Source of the DNA: Acidobacteriota bacterium
Lineage (GTDB): Bacteria > Acidobacteriota > Terriglobia > Terriglobales > Acidobacteriaceae
Direction of reading: 5' to 3'
Length of the DNA: 64,000 nt
Assembly (NCBI GenBank): GCA_021846275.1
Contig: JAJZBZ010000005.1
Coordinates: 169,444 to 233,443, forward strand
Notes under the pieces: generated by a model
Seen by the model: only the letters and a program-made list of their open reading frames with translations
Database searches by the model: none
Told to the model about the DNA's origin: nothing
Shown here: one piece after another, positions 62,781-64,000 of the stretch
Position numbering within the stretch: position 1 is the stretch's first letter
Layout: the number at the start of each line of letters is the position of its first letter
Translations under genes and position numbers: made by a program

Positions 62781-62930
62781 GCGACACGGAACCAGCAGCG
62801 GCCACAAGGTCATCGATCGTATTGTGTTGTAAATAGATAGGATGGACGATCTAGGACGCATATCGGAGTCAGATTACCCCCTGGGGGAAGACTGATAGTT
62901 TTGTCCGCGGAAAACAGATTTTGTGGTTTG
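62781..62930. repeat. diverged direct repeat, copy 2 (IS end)
   Basis: Homologous to 56813-56955 in two strongly conserved blocks with similar spacing, including the TACCCCCTGGGGG palindrome. It follows the transposase stop at 62771 by 10 nt, so it is probably the downstream end of that IS. The two copies lie about 6 kb apart in the same orientation and bracket the SNF2 and hipBA genes. Confidence 0.7.
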
Positions 62931-62971
62931 GCCGGACCCCTGGGGGCATTTCTTCGATTGCCGTCTGAGCT

Positions 62972-63043
62972 GCCGAGGCCGAGCAGATCAACCTTGATGA
63001 TCCCGAGATCGGCCCAGTCCTCCTTGTCCCACTGGATGACCGG
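62972..63043 (-). pseudogene. internal fragment of error-prone DNA polymerase (DnaE2-like)
   Basis: About 24 codons read VIQWDKEDWADLGIIKVDLL-GLG, matching the conserved QWDKDDxxxxGxxKxDLLGLG block of DnaE2/ImuC alpha subunits. Both flanks are unrelated, the right one joining IS3 orfB directly. It is a relic of an interrupted or deleted polymerase gene. Confidence 0.65.
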
Positions 63044-63888
63044 TATTCAGGCGCGCGGCAAGCGCAGGTTTCGCGTCACGACCACCGACAGCAGGCACAC
63101 GTTGCCGATTGCGCCGAACCTGCTGGATCGCCACTTCACCGTCGAGAAGCCGAACATGGCCTGGACGGGGGATGTGACCTACATTGCCACGGACGAGGGA
63201 TGGCTGTATCTGGCGGTGGTGATCGATCTATTCAGCCGCCGCATCGTGGGCTGGTCGATGAAGACAACCATCGACCGCCCGCTGGTCATCGATGTCCTGG
63301 AGATGGCCTGCATGCAACGCAGACCGGAGCCAGGAAAGGCGATCTTTCACAGTGACCGGGGAAGCGTGTATGCCTCGGAGGATTACCGTGAAGTCATGAA
63401 GATGTACGGTCTGGTCGCATCGATGAGTCGAAAGGCCAATTGCTGGGACACTCAGTTTAATATTCTTCTCGAACGCCGACGCGATCTGACCCGTGCTGGG
63501 GATTGGCCAAGCTGCCTTTGCGTTGACCTGTCGATTGTGTTCAGCGTTCTCTCCAGCATGTCAGACCTGGACGCAGTGACCTAATAGGAGCTTTGTTCTG
63601 CACCGTGAGTGTCCTGTCCTGCGAGTTGGCCTGGCAAAACCACACTCGAAAGGAGTCGCATGCAACATCTGACGTCATTCTTGGTGTCAATGCCGTAACC
63701 GAGACGTTGTTCGGTTCGCTGAAAGTGGAACGATTGCATGGCGAGACGTTCCTCTCCGTGCGAGCTGCCAAAGATGCAGTCATCCGCTGGGTTCTTTGGT
63801 ATAACCAGGAACGGTTGCACTCGACGATCGGCTACCGAGCCCCGTCGAGTTCGAACATGCCTGGCAGTTGCAACGTGAAGCCGCTTGA
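63037..63888 (+). pseudogene. IS3-family orfB transposase, 5'-truncated and interrupted
   Basis: Integrase-type DDE transposase remains. From GIQARGKRRFRVTTTDS on, the sequence is family-like: MAWTGDVTYIATDEGWLYL with the first Asp, FHSDRGSVYAS with the second Asp and SRKANCWD. The frame is then broken by 239 bp of unrelated DNA and resumes at 63689 as NAVTETLFGSLKVERLHGE with the catalytic Glu, YNQERLHSTIGYRAP, then a 1-nt deletion and VEFEHAWQLQREAA before the stop at 63888. The N-terminal third is missing. It cannot produce an active protein. Confidence 0.85.
63450..63688. mobile_element. 239-bp insertion inside IS3 orfB
   Basis: Splits the conserved NCWD|NAVTE junction exactly between codons. 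The boundaries carry GACAC (63447-63451) and GTGTC (63684-63688), a 5-bp inverted repeat, suggesting a small non-autonomous (MITE-like) element. It has no coding capacity that I recognise and no clear target duplication. Confidence 0.45.
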
Positions 63889-63894
63889 AAGCAG

Positions 63895-63945
63895 GTTGTG
63901 GAAGTATGGAAATCGCAAACCACGCGATTCCCACACTCCCACAAC
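63895..63945. repeat. 22-bp imperfect inverted repeat after IS3 orfB
   Basis: Left arm 63895-63916 and right arm 63924-63945 match at 19 of 22 positions, with GTTGTGG / CCACAAC tips and a 7-nt loop. It lies directly downstream of the transposase end and could be the IS transcription terminator or terminal structure. The remaining bases to 64000 show nothing I can identify. Confidence 0.55.
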
Positions 63946-64000
63946 CTCGACGACTACGGGTTTATACCCTCAACCCCAGCGCATATGGGGTACGCATCCT

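Larger units (their letters stand above)
55124..64000. mobile_element. putative genomic island at tRNA-Pro (right end outside window)
   Basis: From the 3' end of tRNA-Pro to the window edge the content changes to integrase, excisionase-like HTH, SNF2 helicase, hipBA, transposase fragments, repeats and gene shreds. Gene density falls sharply after 62.2 kb. No right attachment site is visible, so the island extent is unknown and may consist of several independent insertions. Confidence 0.6.

Noticed and set aside
55124..64000. A DISARM- or other known SNF2-containing defence system
   Set aside because: The SNF2 protein has a SWIM finger and no drmA/drmB/drmC, methyltransferase, PLD or restriction genes are present. 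No known multi-gene defence set could be matched.
1..64000. CRISPR arrays, rRNA genes, riboswitches
   Set aside because: No regularly spaced 25-40-bp repeats, no rRNA sequence and no recognisable riboswitch fold were found while reading; the short repeats seen are operators, IS ends or hairpins.
55200..64000. Second attachment site for the tRNA-Pro island
   Set aside because: No copy of the tRNA 3' end (GGTTCGAATCC...CCCGACCA) was found in the window, so no boundary can be claimed.

Overview
The window reads as high-GC chromosomal DNA from an acidobacterium, most likely class Terriglobia. This is an inference from gene content: a BamA-like protein / SurA-N / TamB operon, a C-terminal remnant of the Ig-like surface proteins typical of that group, several small outer-membrane barrels and the general codon style. 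There is no rRNA to confirm it. About 55 kb is ordinary, densely packed chromosome on both strands. The last 9 kb is accessory DNA beside a tRNA-Pro gene.

Layout. 0-2.1 kb: 3-oxoacid CoA-transferase subunits (scoAB, B cut by the window edge) and RNase PH, all on minus. 2.2-6 kb: a long regulatory gap with a sigma54-type element, then a cytosolic histidine kinase, an NtrC-type regulator whose phospho-acceptor Asp is replaced by Asn, and a small receiver-like protein. 6-8.3 kb: purU and a luciferase-like oxidoreductase. 8.3-9.6 kb: an IS630-family element next to the remnant of an Ig-like surface protein. 9.6-14.4 kb (minus): ftsH, tilS and a Tat-exported aldo/keto reductase. 14.6-22 kb: ispD, ispF, a small Pro/Tyr-tailed membrane protein, gltX, a GNAT acetyltransferase, an amidohydrolase-like exported protein lacking the HxH metal motif, and dxs; three MEP isoprenoid genes lie within 7.5 kb. 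22-28.5 kb: a GAF/PAS histidine kinase, two outer-membrane proteins, a small membrane protein and a NiCoT/NicO metal transporter. 28.5-33 kb: xseA, glmM (overlapping by 4 nt) and class I fumarase, closed by a strong terminator. 33-38.2 kb (minus): an outer-membrane protein, ssb, a haem A/oxidase module (ctaB, DUF420), aroK, and an ECF sigma/anti-sigma pair. 38.4-46.8 kb: the overlapping outer-membrane biogenesis operon (BamA/TamA-like, SurA-N-like, TamB). 46.8-51 kb (minus): hybrid kinase, single receiver and HPt protein, a complete phosphorelay set. 51.3-55.1 kb: S1/P1 nuclease, DUF2062 protein, tRNA-Arg, a conserved hypothetical, a YheT-like hydrolase, tRNA-His and tRNA-Pro.

Accessory region (55.1-64 kb). 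A tyrosine recombinase sits directly downstream of tRNA-Pro(TGG), followed by an excisionase-like HTH protein, a 1103-aa SWIM/SNF2 helicase and a HipBA kinase toxin-antitoxin pair with two palindromic operators. The helicase and hipBA are bracketed by two diverged direct copies of a ~140-bp noncoding repeat that, in the right copy, follows a transposase C-terminus. Beyond it lies a graveyard of IS3 and other transposase fragments, a shred of an error-prone DNA polymerase gene and several inverted repeats. The most unusual items are this repeat-bounded SNF2/HipBA cassette, the Asn-substituted NtrC-like receiver behind a sigma54-like promoter with seven repeated sites, the BamA-like gene whose signal peptide lies upstream of any canonical start codon, and the amidohydrolase without its metal motif.
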